Positions 63,617 to 64,000 of a stretch of DNA of 64,000 nucleotides are shown piece after piece. How positions within the stretch are numbered: the first letter of the stretch is position 1; each line of letters starts with the position of its first letter. The translations under genes and the position numbers were made by a program. Below the pieces are notes generated by a model. It worked only from the letters and a program-made list of their open reading frames with translations, made no database searches and was not told the origin of the DNA. This stretch comes from Pirellulales bacterium (GTDB lineage: Bacteria > Planctomycetota > Planctomycetia > Pirellulales > JAEUIK01), in assembly GCA_019694455.1 (NCBI GenBank), contig JAIBBY010000001.1, positions 1 through 64,000 on the forward strand, in the 5' to 3' direction.

Positions 63617-64000
63617 ATGCAATCGAACCAGCGAGTGGTGGTGGCCGCGCTTGTCTTGGCTGCGGGCGTGGGTGGGGCGCTATGGTTCCGACGTCCGGCG
63701 CCAATCAGTGGTCCCGATTCGGCAAGTCAGCGTGGAGCGAACGCAGAGACTCCCATTGCGTCGAGCGGTCCGCCCGCGACACCGCAACTGCTGGGGCGGA
63801 TCGACCCTGTCGATCCCCATGCGGAGGGCGCCGTCGACTTGCGCCCCAACTCCAACGATCCAGAGATGCAGGCCGATCGAGGCAAGATCGCGAATCAATT
63901 GCCCGCCGAACCGCCATGGAACAGCGGCGACGATCATGGGTCGATCGCGGCTCGCATGGCGAGCAACCGGATTGAAGGAATGACAAGCGAGGCGCCCGGC
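63617..64000 (+). CDS. Start of an envelope protein cut by the window edge
   Basis: Frame open to the window end, 128 codons seen. GAGG lies six bases before the ATG at 63617. The protein begins 'MQSNQRVVVAALVLAAGVGG', a short membrane anchor or uncleaved signal, then 'ALWFRRPAPISGPDSASQRG' and a Pro/Asp-rich linker ('LLGRIDPVDPHAEGAVDLRP'). The domain that would identify it lies beyond the edge. It is 259 bases after secDF and so may not be in that operon. Confidence 0.65.
   Translation, partial: MQSNQRVVVAALVLAAGVGGALWFRRPAPISGPDSASQRGANAETPIASSGPPATPQLLGRIDPVDPHAEGAVDLRPNSNDPEMQADRGKIANQLPAEPPWNSGDDHGSIAARMASNRIEGMTSEAPG

Noticed and set aside
1-64000. CRISPR arrays, tRNA and rRNA genes, prophage or conjugation genes
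   Set aside because: I saw no regularly spaced repeats, no convincing tRNA or rRNA sequence, and no phage or transfer protein motifs in the frames.

Overview
The window looks like a chromosomal segment of a planctomycete, most likely of the Pirellulales type. The evidence is a combination of traits: a DUF1501 protein with a twin-arginine-like leader; a giant secreted protein with an 'LEARRLMHAG'-type N-terminus and a dockerin-like C-terminus; a PEP-CTERM protein; a Cache-domain Ser/Thr kinase; a DUF11-repeat protein next to an ECF sigma/anti-sigma pair; a SecD-SecF fusion with an enlarged periplasmic part; and many short secreted or lipidated proteins of unknown function. Composition is GC-rich throughout. 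I found no rRNA, no convincing tRNA, no CRISPR array and no intact transposon.

Layout. 0-2.4 kb: two minus-strand proteins of unknown function, one with a Tat leader. 2.4-9 kb: a tripartite RND efflux system on the minus strand (adaptor, permease, then a NodT-type outer-membrane lipoprotein after a 534-base gap), with two perfect palindromes upstream. 9.5-13.7 kb: a secreted coiled-coil protein, copy A of a dispersed repeat, argG and a lipoprotein. 13.8-17.0 kb: a beta-helix protein tightly followed by a 621-residue protein I do not recognise. 17.0-21.2 kb: a LysR regulator divergent from malate synthase and isocitrate lyase (glyoxylate shunt), with a clear inverted repeat between them and a strong terminator after aceA. 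21.3-31.3 kb: small hypotheticals, a TPR lipoprotein, an ABC-2 permease without its ATPase, a second beta-helix protein overlapping tail to tail with the Cache-kinase, and two secreted proteins.

31.3-32.6 kb is a decay zone: the last 43 codons of a DUF1501 gene, copy B of the dispersed repeat in inverted orientation, and the left end plus first codons of an IS3-type transposase gene. 32.6-38.3 kb: a PEP-CTERM protein and two successive ATPase-permease ABC-2 exporter pairs. 38.3-45.5 kb: phosphonoacetaldehyde hydrolase divergent from pdxJ, a 1215-residue secreted sugar-dehydrogenase-like protein, a seven-bladed WD40 protein and a 59-residue lysine-rich protein. 45.6-49.5 kb: ECF sigma factor, its likely membrane anti-sigma factor and a DUF11 envelope protein. 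49.7-58.4 kb: a histidine phosphatase, a five-gene minus-strand operon (sodium:solute symporter, three small proteins, GH35-like glycosidase), glgC and a DUF1501 protein. 58.5-64 kb: the tgt-yajC-secDF cluster and the start of a gene cut by the window edge.

Most of the window is ordinary chromosomal housekeeping plus lineage-specific envelope genes. The least expected items are the two-copy dispersed repeat with a terminal hairpin that shows a compensatory base change, the symporter/glycosidase operon with three uncharacterised small proteins, and the beta-helix/621-residue pair. I see no clear new defence or mobile system.
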